DNA from: JBBDYH01 sp040901795
GTDB taxonomy: Bacteria; Planctomycetota; Planctomycetia; Pirellulales; JALHPA01
Assembly: GCA_040901795.1 (NCBI GenBank)
Contig: JBBDYH010000078.1
Span: 1-24,799, forward strand
Reading direction: 5' to 3'
DNA: 24,799 nucleotides
Shown: piece by piece, positions 1 to 7,543 of the stretch
Numbering within the stretch: the stretch's first letter is position 1
How the letters are laid out: the number at the start of each line of letters is the position of its first letter
The notes under the pieces: generated by a model
What the model was told of the DNA's origin: nothing
Seen by the model: only the letters and a program-made list of their open reading frames with translations
Database searches by the model: none
Program-made: the position numbers and the translations under genes

Positions 1-2153
1 TCCATTTGATCAACATGATGCGGCACCGGCGCGTGCAGTGGGCGGCGATGGAGTTCTTGCTCGTCAGCCAGAAGAAGAACCGGACCTGGGTGCTGCTCAA
101 GCAGTTGCTGCTGCTGTTGATGCGGATGGGGGCGGTGGCGGCCGTGGCGCTGTTAGTGGCGCAACCGCAACTTCGCAACCGACTGGGGGGCTGGTTCGTA
201 GGCAGCAAAACGCACCACGTGGTGCTGTTGGACGACAGCTTTTCGATGTCGGACTCGTGGGGCGGCACCAGCGCGTTTGAAGAGGGAAAAGAGCGAGTGC
301 TGGCGATCGCACGTCAGGCCGAGCAGCAGAACACGCCGCAGGAGTTTACGCTGTTGCGGTTCTCGCGCGCGGCACGCACCGGCCGCGCGATGGAGCCCGA
401 TCTCCGTGAGGCGGTCGGCGCTAACTTCGCCAAGACGGTCGAAGACAAACTCGAAACGCTGAAGGTCTCCGAGCTATCGGTGGGGCCGGCCGACGCGCTC
501 GATTCGGCCTTGCAGCTGATCGAGGACTCGCCCGACCAGCACCTGGAGATCTACGTCGTCTCCGACTTCCGCGCCAACGAGTGGAACGAGGCCGACGATC
601 TCCGCGAGCGGCTGAAAGAATTCAACGAGCAGGGTGTCGAGCCGAAGCTGGTGGCCTGCGTCGATGCGGCTCGGCCAAACCTCGCCATCACTTCACTCAA
701 GCCGCTGCCCGGAACGCGGGCTGCCGGTGTGAACCTGGTGATGGAAGTCACGGTCCACAATTACGGCATCGACACCGCCAAGAACGTCACCATTCAACTC
801 AAAGAGGACGACAAGACGCGGCCGACCGAGACCATCGAGGAGCTGGCGGCGGGCAAGAGCCAGACGCGGACGTTCGAAGTGAAGTTCACCACGGCGAGTC
901 AGCACCGCATCGAAGCGCGATTGCAAGCCGACGGCGTGGTCGCGGACGATGCCCGTTACACCGTTGTCGATTTCGCGCCCAGCGTGCCGGTGCTGTTGAT
1001 CGAAGGGGACGAGCGGGCAATCGGTTCGAAAGAGTCGGACTCGTACTACGTCGCCAACGCGATTTCGCCGGAACCGGCGCTGACCGGCATCAAACCGCAA
1101 ATCGAGCCGCGTCAGTTCCTCCGCACAAAGCCGCTGGCCGAGTTTCATGCCATCTACTTGATGAACGTTGAGCGCCTGGAAGAGACCGAAATCGCCGCGC
1201 TGACGGAATACACCAAGGCCGGAGGAGGCGTGGTGTTTTTCACGGGCGACCGCACGCAGGCGGCGGATTACACGAAGCGGCTCTACCGCGATGGCGAGGG
1301 CATTTTTCCAGTTCCGTTGGCTGGTCCAGTGCTCTTGGAAGAGCCGATCAGCGAACGAACACCCGACATGGAGGTCTCGGCGCATCCGATTTTCGGCAAG
1401 TTCGCCGGCGATCGCAATCCGTTCATCACCGCGGTGAACGTCACGCGGTATATGGCGGTGCAAAGAAATTGGAAGCCGGCGGCGGATTCAACGGCAAAGG
1501 TGATTGCGCGGCTCCGCAACGGCGCTCCATTGATCGTCGAGCGGAGCTTCGGTGAAGGACGGGTGGTGGCTGTGCTCACGACGGCCGGGCCCGCGTGGAA
1601 CAATTGGGCGCGGGCGAATCCTAGCTACATCGTCACATTGCAACAGCTTCAGGCTCATCTCTCGCTGTGGAAGCAAGGCGACCCGGCGCGGCAGGTGGGA
1701 ACGCCGTTGGTGATGCAAGTGCCGGCGGCGAACTATGTACCGGAGATCGGCATGGTGACGCCACTGGAGGGAACCGACGGCATGTTCACCGCGAAAGGCA
1801 CGGTGGAGAACGACCGGTTGGCGATGACGCTGGATAACACGGAAAAGAGTGGAATTTACGAGGCGCGGTTGACGACCAACGAGGGGCAGACGGAATCGCT
1901 GGAGTACGCGTACAACGTCGTGCCGACCGAGGGGAACCTGGCCGTTGTCAACGAGCAGGAGATGTCCGACCGGCTGGGCGACGTGGTTTACGAGTATCAT
2001 CGCGCCGGCGAATTGGCGGTGACCGGGAGCGACGCGGGACAGAAACTGAGCGAGACGATTTTGTATTTGCTGGTGGCATTATTAATTGGCGAGCAGTTGT
2101 TGGCCTATTCGGCTAGTTATCATCCGCCGAGGCGAGAGTTGGCGGCGGCGTGA
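1..2153 (+). CDS. BatA/VWA-domain membrane protein (5' end outside window)
   Basis: The reading frame is already open at the left edge. The codons before the first possible start read His-Leu-Ile-Asn-Met-Met-Arg-His-Arg-Arg, which is the middle of the conserved BatA N-terminal segment, so the true start lies upstream and the TTG at 6 is not it. Counting from that TTG, a membrane helix lies near 30-52 and a von Willebrand A domain follows with the metal-site motif DDSFS at 76-80. A CARDB-like beta domain (about 222-320), a glutamine-amidotransferase-like fold (about 325-530, without an obvious catalytic Cys) and a final helix near 681-700 complete it. Both ends are therefore membrane anchored. 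BatA/VWA proteins usually accompany a MoxR ATPase and a DUF58 protein, and those genes would be expected just left of the window. Its role is probably assembly or quality control in the envelope; its substrate is unknown. Confidence 0.9.
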   Translation, partial: HLINMMRHRRVQWAAMEFLLVSQKKNRTWVLLKQLLLLLMRMGAVAAVALLVAQPQLRNRLGGWFVGSKTHHVVLLDDSFSMSDSWGGTSAFEEGKERVLAIARQAEQQNTPQEFTLLRFSRAARTGRAMEPDLREAVGANFAKTVEDKLETLKVSELSVGPADALDSALQLIEDSPDQHLEIYVVSDFRANEWNEADDLRERLKEFNEQGVEPKLVACVDAARPNLAITSLKPLPGTRAAGVNLVMEVTVHNYGIDTAKNVTIQLKEDDKTRPTETIEELAAGKSQTRTFEVKFTTASQHRIEARLQADGVVADDARYTVVDFAPSVPVLLIEGDERAIGSKESDSYYVANAISPEPALTGIKPQIEPRQFLRTKPLAEFHAIYLMNVERLEETEIAALTEYTKAGGGVVFFTGDRTQAADYTKRLYRDGEGIFPVPLAGPVLLEEPISERTPDMEVSAHPIFGKFAGDRNPFITAVNVTRYMAVQRNWKPAADSTAKVIARLRNGAPLIVERSFGEGRVVAVLTTAGPAWNNWARANPSYIVTLQQLQAHLSLWKQGDPARQVGTPLVMQVPAANYVPEIGMVTPLEGTDGMFTAKGTVENDRLAMTLDNTEKSGIYEARLTTNEGQTESLEYAYNVVPTEGNLAVVNEQEMSDRLGDVVYEYHRAGELAVTGSDAGQKLSETILYLLVALLIGEQLLAYSASYHPPRRELAAA

Positions 2154-2155
2154 GG

Positions 2156-2247
2156 CAAGACTGGGAGACTGGGAGACTGGGAGACGAGGAGACTGGGAGA
2201 CTATCGTTTGGACGTCGTACGAAGAATCTCCCAGTCTCCCAGTCTTG
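2156..2247. repeat. Inverted repeat built of GACTGGGA octamers
   Basis: The spacer after the BatA gene holds three or more tandem copies of an octamer, then a short loop, then the complement. Positions 2156-2176 and 2227-2247 are a perfect 21-base inverted repeat (CAAGACTGGGAGACTGGGAG plus one base). It could fold into a strong hairpin in RNA, but no T-run follows, so a classical rho-independent terminator is unlikely. The octamer resembles the one in the repeat at 17489-17584. Confidence 0.85.
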
Positions 2248-2280
2248 TCCGGCGATTGACTTCAAACCAATAAGCAGACG

Positions 2281-4761
2281 TTGAACTACTTTATCACACC
2301 TATCCTGGCCGACACCGAGACGCGCACCAAATTCGAGTGGGCGCGGCTGCAAGGGCTCAATGAGTGGTGGCAGAAGCCGCTGTTGGTGGTGATCTGTCTG
2401 TTGGTGATCGGCTTTGTCGCGTACATGTACCGCCGTGACAGCGTTGAACTGCGGCCCGGCATCGGCGTGCTTTTGGCTTTCTTGCGGATCGCCGCGTTCG
2501 CGGGCTTGTTGCTCAATTACCTGGACCTGCAGAAGCGGACCGAGAAGCTCATCGTACAAGACTCGCAAGTGGCGGTGTTGATCGACACCAGCGTCAGCAT
2601 GAGCCGCGCCGACAGTGAAGCGTCGGCAGTCCCGCAGTCGCCCATCCGCATCGATCAGGTCACCGAGGCGCTCCTCAAGGGGGACGTGATCCGCAACCTG
2701 CGGAAGACGCACGAGGTGCAGTTTTATCGCTTCGATCAAGAAGTGGTTCGTGTGGCGACGTTTCCGAAGCTAGCGCCGCAGGAAGTTGGCACATCGAACA
2801 CTGCCGGAGCCAGTGGCACACAAAGCACCAAGGATGTTGCTAACCGCAAGATCGATTGGAAGACAATCCTGACGCCCCGGGGGACCGAATCGCGCTATGG
2901 ACAGTCGCTGCGGCAGGTGATCAACGACCTGCGGGGCGCGCCTTTGGCAGGCCTGGTCATGGTCGGCGACTTTGCGGAGAACGCCGGGCTCAAAGGTGAG
3001 GCCGCGGTCCAAGCGGCGATCGACGCGAAGGTCCCGGTCTATGCCGTCGCCATCGGCGCCAACCGTATGCCGGTCAACGTGGGCATCGTCGATTTCAAAG
3101 CGCCGGCTCGAGCGTATCCGGGGGACAAGTTCCAGGTCGAGGCGCTGATTCAGGCCAAAGAGCTCGTCGGCCGCAATGTCAATGTCGAGCTGGTCGAAAG
3201 CCAACCCGGCGCCTCGGATGCCTCGTCCGGAGTCGTAGTAGCGAGCGAAGTGCTCGTGCTCGGGGGCAACAACGAGATCAAGCAGATCCAGTTCGAGCTG
3301 CCGGGGATCAAGGAAGTCGGCCGCCGCACGATGACGTTGCGGCTCAAGGGCATCAACGACGATAGCAATCCAACCGACAACCAGAGCGCGGTCGATCTGG
3401 AGATTGTCGAGCGGAAGAACGCTGTGCTGTTGTTCGCGGGAGGGCCGACGCGGGAGTATCAGTTCCTGCGCAATCAGTTGAAACGCGATCGAGACAGCGT
3501 GGTGGACGTGTATCTGCAGACGGGGCTGGAGGGTATTTCGCAGGACGCGCGGAAAATCCTCGACAGTTTCCCCAGCACCCTCCCGGAGTTGGCCGAATAC
3601 GACACGATCGTCGCGTTCGATCCCGACTGGCGCGAGTTGAGCGTCGAGCAGACTCAGGCGCTCGATGACTGGCTGTATAAGGAATCGGGCGGGTTGGTGG
3701 TCGTGGCCGGGCCGGTCTATATGGACCAGTGGATTGCGGACCGCGAGCTGTCGAAGATTCGCTCGATCTACCCCGTCGAATTCAATACGCGGCTGTTGTC
3801 GCTTGACGACTCACGCTATGGCTCAACGGTCCCCTGGCCGATCGAATTCACGCGCGAAGGGAAGGACGCGGAGTTCCTGTGGTTGGGGACGAGCCGCGAA
3901 GAGAGCGAGAGCAACTGGACCGGATTCGATGGCGTGTTCGGCTTTTATCAGGTGAAGGGGGCCAAGCCGGGGGCGGTCGTCTATGGCCGTTATGGCGATC
4001 CCAACGCCTCGGTCTCGGCGGACAAGCCGGTGTATTTTGCCGAGCACTTCTGGGGCTCGGGCCGCGTGTTCTACATGGGCAGCGGCGAGATGTGGCGGCT
4101 GCGCAGCATCGGTGATGAGTACTTCGAGCAGTTTTACACCAAGCTGTTGCGGCATATTTCTCAGGGTCGATTATTGCGCGGCTCGCGGCTGGGCAACCTG
4201 CTCTTGGAGCGGGACCGCTATACTCAGGGGAGTACGGTCGTAGTGCGGGCGCAGCTCTCCAACGCCCAGCTTGAATCGCTGACCGTGCCGGAGGTTTCGC
4301 TGCAGGTCTCCCGTCCCGACTTCACCACGCACTCGCTCAAGCTGTTGGCCGACAAGAGCCGGCCGGGGATGTACGCCGGGCAGTTCCCGGCGCTGCAGCC
4401 GGGAGGCTATCAGTTGGAGCTGCTGGTGCCCGACGCACCCGAAGAGCCCTTAACCAAGCGGTTTACGGTCACGGCGCCCCAATTGGAGATTGACGACCCG
4501 CGGCGTCGCGATGAGCTGGCGGCACAGATTGCCGAGCGGACGGGGGGCCAGTTTTACATCGGCATGGACCGGGCGCTGGGCGTCGGCCAGTCGCGCTCGC
4601 TCGTGTCATCGCTCGAAGACCGCGATCAAACGCGGAAGACCTATCAGACCGGCGCCCGCGACCCTGAATGGGACCGCAACTGGATGATGACGCTGTTGAT
4701 TTTCATTGTCGGAGTGTTATGTGTGGAATGGATCGTCCGTCGGTTGTTTCGATTAGCGTGA
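2281..4761 (+). CDS. VWA and amidotransferase-like integral membrane protein
   Basis: This is an 826-residue protein. Helices near 33-50 and 61-80 are followed by a VWA domain whose metal site is intact by eye: DTSVS at 102-106, a GTES segment and a VGDF segment further on. A glutamine-amidotransferase-like region (about 380-620) contains the 'AGGPTREYQFLRNQL' and 'SGGLVVVAGP' stretches, then a beta-rich part and a C-terminal helix near 801-818. The start is TTG at 2281: an in-frame stop lies at 2257-2259 and no ATG is available before the first helix, but no Shine-Dalgarno sequence is visible. It follows the BatA gene by 127 bases filled by an inverted repeat. The arrangement matches planctomycete operons where two VWA membrane proteins are made together, possibly as partners. 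The start codon is the main uncertainty. Confidence 0.88.
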   Translation: MNYFITPILADTETRTKFEWARLQGLNEWWQKPLLVVICLLVIGFVAYMYRRDSVELRPGIGVLLAFLRIAAFAGLLLNYLDLQKRTEKLIVQDSQVAVLIDTSVSMSRADSEASAVPQSPIRIDQVTEALLKGDVIRNLRKTHEVQFYRFDQEVVRVATFPKLAPQEVGTSNTAGASGTQSTKDVANRKIDWKTILTPRGTESRYGQSLRQVINDLRGAPLAGLVMVGDFAENAGLKGEAAVQAAIDAKVPVYAVAIGANRMPVNVGIVDFKAPARAYPGDKFQVEALIQAKELVGRNVNVELVESQPGASDASSGVVVASEVLVLGGNNEIKQIQFELPGIKEVGRRTMTLRLKGINDDSNPTDNQSAVDLEIVERKNAVLLFAGGPTREYQFLRNQLKRDRDSVVDVYLQTGLEGISQDARKILDSFPSTLPELAEYDTIVAFDPDWRELSVEQTQALDDWLYKESGGLVVVAGPVYMDQWIADRELSKIRSIYPVEFNTRLLSLDDSRYGSTVPWPIEFTREGKDAEFLWLGTSREESESNWTGFDGVFGFYQVKGAKPGAVVYGRYGDPNASVSADKPVYFAEHFWGSGRVFYMGSGEMWRLRSIGDEYFEQFYTKLLRHISQGRLLRGSRLGNLLLERDRYTQGSTVVVRAQLSNAQLESLTVPEVSLQVSRPDFTTHSLKLLADKSRPGMYAGQFPALQPGGYQLELLVPDAPEEPLTKRFTVTAPQLEIDDPRRRDELAAQIAERTGGQFYIGMDRALGVGQSRSLVSSLEDRDQTRKTYQTGARDPEWDRNWMMTLLIFIVGVLCVEWIVRRLFRLA

Positions 4762-4765
4762 CTCA

Positions 4766-4817
4766 GTTGGAATTCGAGCTTTAGCTTGCCCGCGCAGCCT
4801 GAAGGCTGAACTCCAAC
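4766..4817. repeat. Inverted repeat, GGAGTTC/GCTTTAGC family (copy 1)
   Basis: Arms at 4766-4788 and 4795-4817 pair imperfectly (16 of 23 positions). Each arm has a GTTGGA(A/G)TTC end and a CTTTAGC-like core. The same design occurs at 9707-9758 with better pairing, so this is a dispersed element rather than a chance hairpin. It lies just after the stop codon of the VWA gene. Confidence 0.75.
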
Positions 4818-4844
4818 CCTGAACCTCGAACCCTGAACCCTTCT
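4818..4844. repeat. Short tandem CCTGAAC-type repeat before the start codon
   Basis: The bases directly before the next start are near-repeats of 'CCCTGAAC' (about three copies, the second degenerate). They fill the place where a ribosome-binding site would lie; none is recognisable there. Confidence 0.55.
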
Positions 4845-4846
4845 GA

Positions 4847-7192
4847 ATGTCCACGGACCTTTTCAATCCGCCGCTTTACGTCGCCGAGCCAATCCGGGAC
4901 TTGCTGACCGGCCTGCGGCGGAAAATCCGCTCGTACGTCTGGCTGCAGGGCATCGCGCTGGCTGTGGCCTGGCTGGCCGCGTCGTTCTGGATCACGCTGG
5001 CGCTCGATTGGATGATCGAGCCACCGCCGGCGTTTCGTGCGCTCGTATTGGTAGCTGTCACGGCGGTGCTGTTGTGGCTGATTTACCGCTATATCTTGGC
5101 GCGCGCCTTTGTACCCATGGGCGACACCAGCATGGCGGTGCTGCTGGAGCGGCGCTACGGCGAGTTCAACGATAGTCTGCTGACCACGGTGGAACTGGCG
5201 GGAAAACCTGCGCACGCGGCGGCCTTCAACCCCGAGATGCTTGACTGGACAACCGCCGAGGCGCTGGGCCACACACGGCGCGTGCGGCTCAACGAGCTGT
5301 TGCAAAACGCCGCGCTGATGCGGGCGGTGTTTGCGGCGATCGTACTGTCTCTGTCGGTGGCGGCATTCGCGGTGGCCGTCCCGGCGGCGTTTGAGATTTG
5401 GGCCCGTCGGGTGCTGTTGATGTCCCCGGAGCTATGGCCCCGCAAGACACACCTATCGATCGAGGGTTTTAACGACGACAAGCTGGTCAAGGTCGCACGC
5501 GGCGGCGATTTTCGTGTGGTGGCGTATGCCGATCGTGCGGCCGAAGTGCCCGAGATCGTGCAGATTCGCTTTCGCGACGACGAGGGAAACCCCGGCCGGC
5601 AGACGATGGCGGCCGAAGCCGTCGGTCCCGGCGACGACCGCCAGGCATTCTCCCATAACTTCCCGGGACTCCTGGCGAGCCTGACGTTCGACATCGTGGG
5701 CGGCGACGACCGGCTGCGCGACTATCGCATCGAGGTCGTCGATAACCCGACCGTTTCGAACATGACTTTGCACTGTGTCTACCCGGCGTACATGCGGCGC
5801 GGACCGCGCGATCTGCCGGTCACCGGGCTGATGCAGATTCCGGTGGGGACAAAGGTCACGATTCGGGCCGACGCCAACAAGCCGCTGGAGATTGCGCACA
5901 TTGAGCGCGTCGTCGAGCAAGGCGTGCAGCCGCTGATGACGATTAGCCAGTTCAGGGACGAGGAGCGGCGCGTGTTCAGCCTTGAGCTGCCGCCGCTCGT
6001 TGAAGACATGCGGCTGCAGTTTCGCCTGCATGACACCGACGGCATTGTGGGACGCAACCCGGTGCGGCTTGATCTGGCCGCGATCGCCGACGAGGCGCCC
6101 AAGGTGGGCTTACAACTACGGGGCATCGGCACGGCCATCACTACACAGGCGCGGCTGCCGATGGCGGGCGAGGTCGCCGACGACTACGGCGTCGAGCGGA
6201 TCTGGTTTGAGTATCAGGTCGATGACGCCGAGCCGCAGACGGCCGCGTTCCTTGCCTCACCCGGCGGCAAAGACGCGCTGGCGATTGAAGCTGAGCGCCC
6301 CGAGGTGCTCGATTTGAAGGAACTGCAAGAGGTCGCCGAGCTCCAACTGAAGGAAGATCAACGGTTGGCGCTGGTCGTCAAAGCGCAAGATCAATCGACG
6401 CTCGAAGGGGGCCCTTTTATCGGTATCGGCGAGAAATATCAGCTCGACGTGGTATCGCCCGACCGGCTGCTGGCGATGCTGGAAGCGCGCGAGCTGCAGC
6501 TTCGCCAGCGGTTCGAGACGATCATCGAAGAGTTTACTGCCACGCGAGATTTATTGGTGCGCGTTGACGTCGGTTCGAAGTCTCCCGCCGATCGATCGGG
6601 CACTGCCGCCAGCAAGTCCGAAGGGCCCTTGGAGGGCGCTGAGCCCGAAGATGCGGCCAGCGCCAAGCCGAAGGACGCCGAGCCACAGGACGAGGAAAGT
6701 CAACTCAGTCCCGCAGCGAAGGCCGCCCAAGAACGCGCCTCGAGGCTATTGGCCGTCGAGCGGACGCTGGAGAACACGCAGCGGGCGGCGCACGAGACAC
6801 GGACCGTCGGCACTGCGTTCCATGAAATCCTGGAGGAAATGGCGAACAACCGCATCGACACACCGGCGCTGTCAGGTCGTCTGCGGGACGAGATCGCCGA
6901 CCCGCTCGTCGCGCTGGCCGACAAGCGGCTACCAGTATTGGTGACGCGGCTGTCGGAGTTGCAAAAGCTGGTCGATGACGCCTCAACAGGACGGGCGAAG
7001 CTCAATGAGTCGATCCGCGAGGCCGATGAGATCCTTTTGGAAATGCAGGCCATCTTGGATAAGATGATAGAAATGGCGACGTACAAAGAACTTGTGGAGA
7101 AACTTCGCAAGGTGATCGAGCAGCAGGAGGAGCTCAACAAGGCGACGAAGCAGCGGCAGGTTGAGAATCTGAAGAAGTTGATTGAGGAGTGA
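4847..7192 (+). CDS. DUF4175-like membrane protein with coiled-coil tail
   Basis: This is a 781-residue protein. Three hydrophobic helices lie near 33-53, 64-83 and 158-184, with a 'LLERRYGEFNDSLLTTVEL' stretch between the second and third. Large beta-rich extracytoplasmic segments follow (about 190-560), then an acidic, Ala/Pro/Glu-rich linker (about 574-624) and a long charged helical region likely to form a coiled coil up to the C-terminus. This layout is that of DUF4175-like proteins, which in planctomycetes and Bacteroidetes-type genomes sit beside BatA/VWA genes. Its biochemical function is not known. ATG at 4847 is chosen because the first helix follows at a sensible distance; it has no clear Shine-Dalgarno sequence. 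Its coiled coil could pair with that of the next gene's product. Confidence 0.85.
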   Translation: MSTDLFNPPLYVAEPIRDLLTGLRRKIRSYVWLQGIALAVAWLAASFWITLALDWMIEPPPAFRALVLVAVTAVLLWLIYRYILARAFVPMGDTSMAVLLERRYGEFNDSLLTTVELAGKPAHAAAFNPEMLDWTTAEALGHTRRVRLNELLQNAALMRAVFAAIVLSLSVAAFAVAVPAAFEIWARRVLLMSPELWPRKTHLSIEGFNDDKLVKVARGGDFRVVAYADRAAEVPEIVQIRFRDDEGNPGRQTMAAEAVGPGDDRQAFSHNFPGLLASLTFDIVGGDDRLRDYRIEVVDNPTVSNMTLHCVYPAYMRRGPRDLPVTGLMQIPVGTKVTIRADANKPLEIAHIERVVEQGVQPLMTISQFRDEERRVFSLELPPLVEDMRLQFRLHDTDGIVGRNPVRLDLAAIADEAPKVGLQLRGIGTAITTQARLPMAGEVADDYGVERIWFEYQVDDAEPQTAAFLASPGGKDALAIEAERPEVLDLKELQEVAELQLKEDQRLALVVKAQDQSTLEGGPFIGIGEKYQLDVVSPDRLLAMLEARELQLRQRFETIIEEFTATRDLLVRVDVGSKSPADRSGTAASKSEGPLEGAEPEDAASAKPKDAEPQDEESQLSPAAKAAQERASRLLAVERTLENTQRAAHETRTVGTAFHEILEEMANNRIDTPALSGRLRDEIADPLVALADKRLPVLVTRLSELQKLVDDASTGRAKLNESIREADEILLEMQAILDKMIEMATYKELVEKLRKVIEQQEELNKATKQRQVENLKKLIEE

Positions 7193-7201
7193 CAGGAGGC
7201 C

Positions 7202-7272
7202 GGCCTGCCAAGGCCGACCCCATCCGAGGGCCTTGGAAGGCCGTCGTACATCGCTGAGACGGCCGTCGTACA
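7202..7272. repeat. Inverted repeat plus direct repeat with GGCCTTCCAAGGCC core
   Basis: Arms GGCCTGCCAAGGCC (7202-7215) and GGCCTTGGAAGGCC (7229-7242) are complementary except at one base. The right arm leads into GGCCGTCGTACA, which is repeated 22 bases further on. It starts ten bases after the stop codon of the preceding gene. It could be an RNA hairpin at the end of that transcript. Confidence 0.7.
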
Positions 7273-7531
7273 CCGGCATGGCCCAAGAATCGCTGTCGGA
7301 GCGATCATTTCCGCGGGGAGCGAGCGATTGTTCGGCCAGGAACGGAACTTTTTGCCGCTCCTGTGGTACTAAGGATAGATGGCGTTTCAAGTTGCGTCGC
7401 AGGCGGAGGTCTGCATCGTAGATTTGTGCATCAGGGAACCCAGCAGCAAATGCCTGCCACCGGACAATAAGAACGCCCGAACACGAGGCATAGCCGATCA
7501 ACTCAATGGGCAGCCGTCCACCGTGGCGGAC

Positions 7532-7539
7532 AAGGAGAG
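7532..7539 (+). promoter_or_regulatory. Strong ribosome-binding site that decides the start at 7544
   Basis: AAGGAGAG ends a few bases before ATG 7544 (AGGAG core at 7533-7537, spacer of six). The upstream in-frame ATG at 7379 has no such site. This is one of only a few good Shine-Dalgarno sequences in the window. Confidence 0.75.
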
Positions 7540-7543
7540 AACG

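Larger units (their letters stand above)
7193..7543. other. 351-base spacer without a supported gene
   Basis: This is the longest gap inside the + strand gene series and the best place for an internal promoter, although no convincing -35/-10 pair was found. It contains a 14-base inverted repeat (7202-7215 with 7229-7242, one mismatch) and a 12-base direct repeat GGCCGTCGTACA (7239-7250 and 7261-7272). An in-frame extension of the next gene back to 7379 exists but looks unlike protein (see the next CDS), and a minus-strand frame crosses the region without support. Confidence 0.6.

Noticed and set aside
6..8. TTG as start of the BatA/VWA gene
   Set aside because: The conserved BatA segment already runs through the preceding codon, and the usual N-terminal helix would be missing.
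7379..7543. In-frame upstream start giving a 770-residue version of the repeat protein
   Set aside because: The extension is not protein-like, would place the signal peptide at residue 56, and lacks a ribosome-binding site, whereas ATG 7544 has a strong one.
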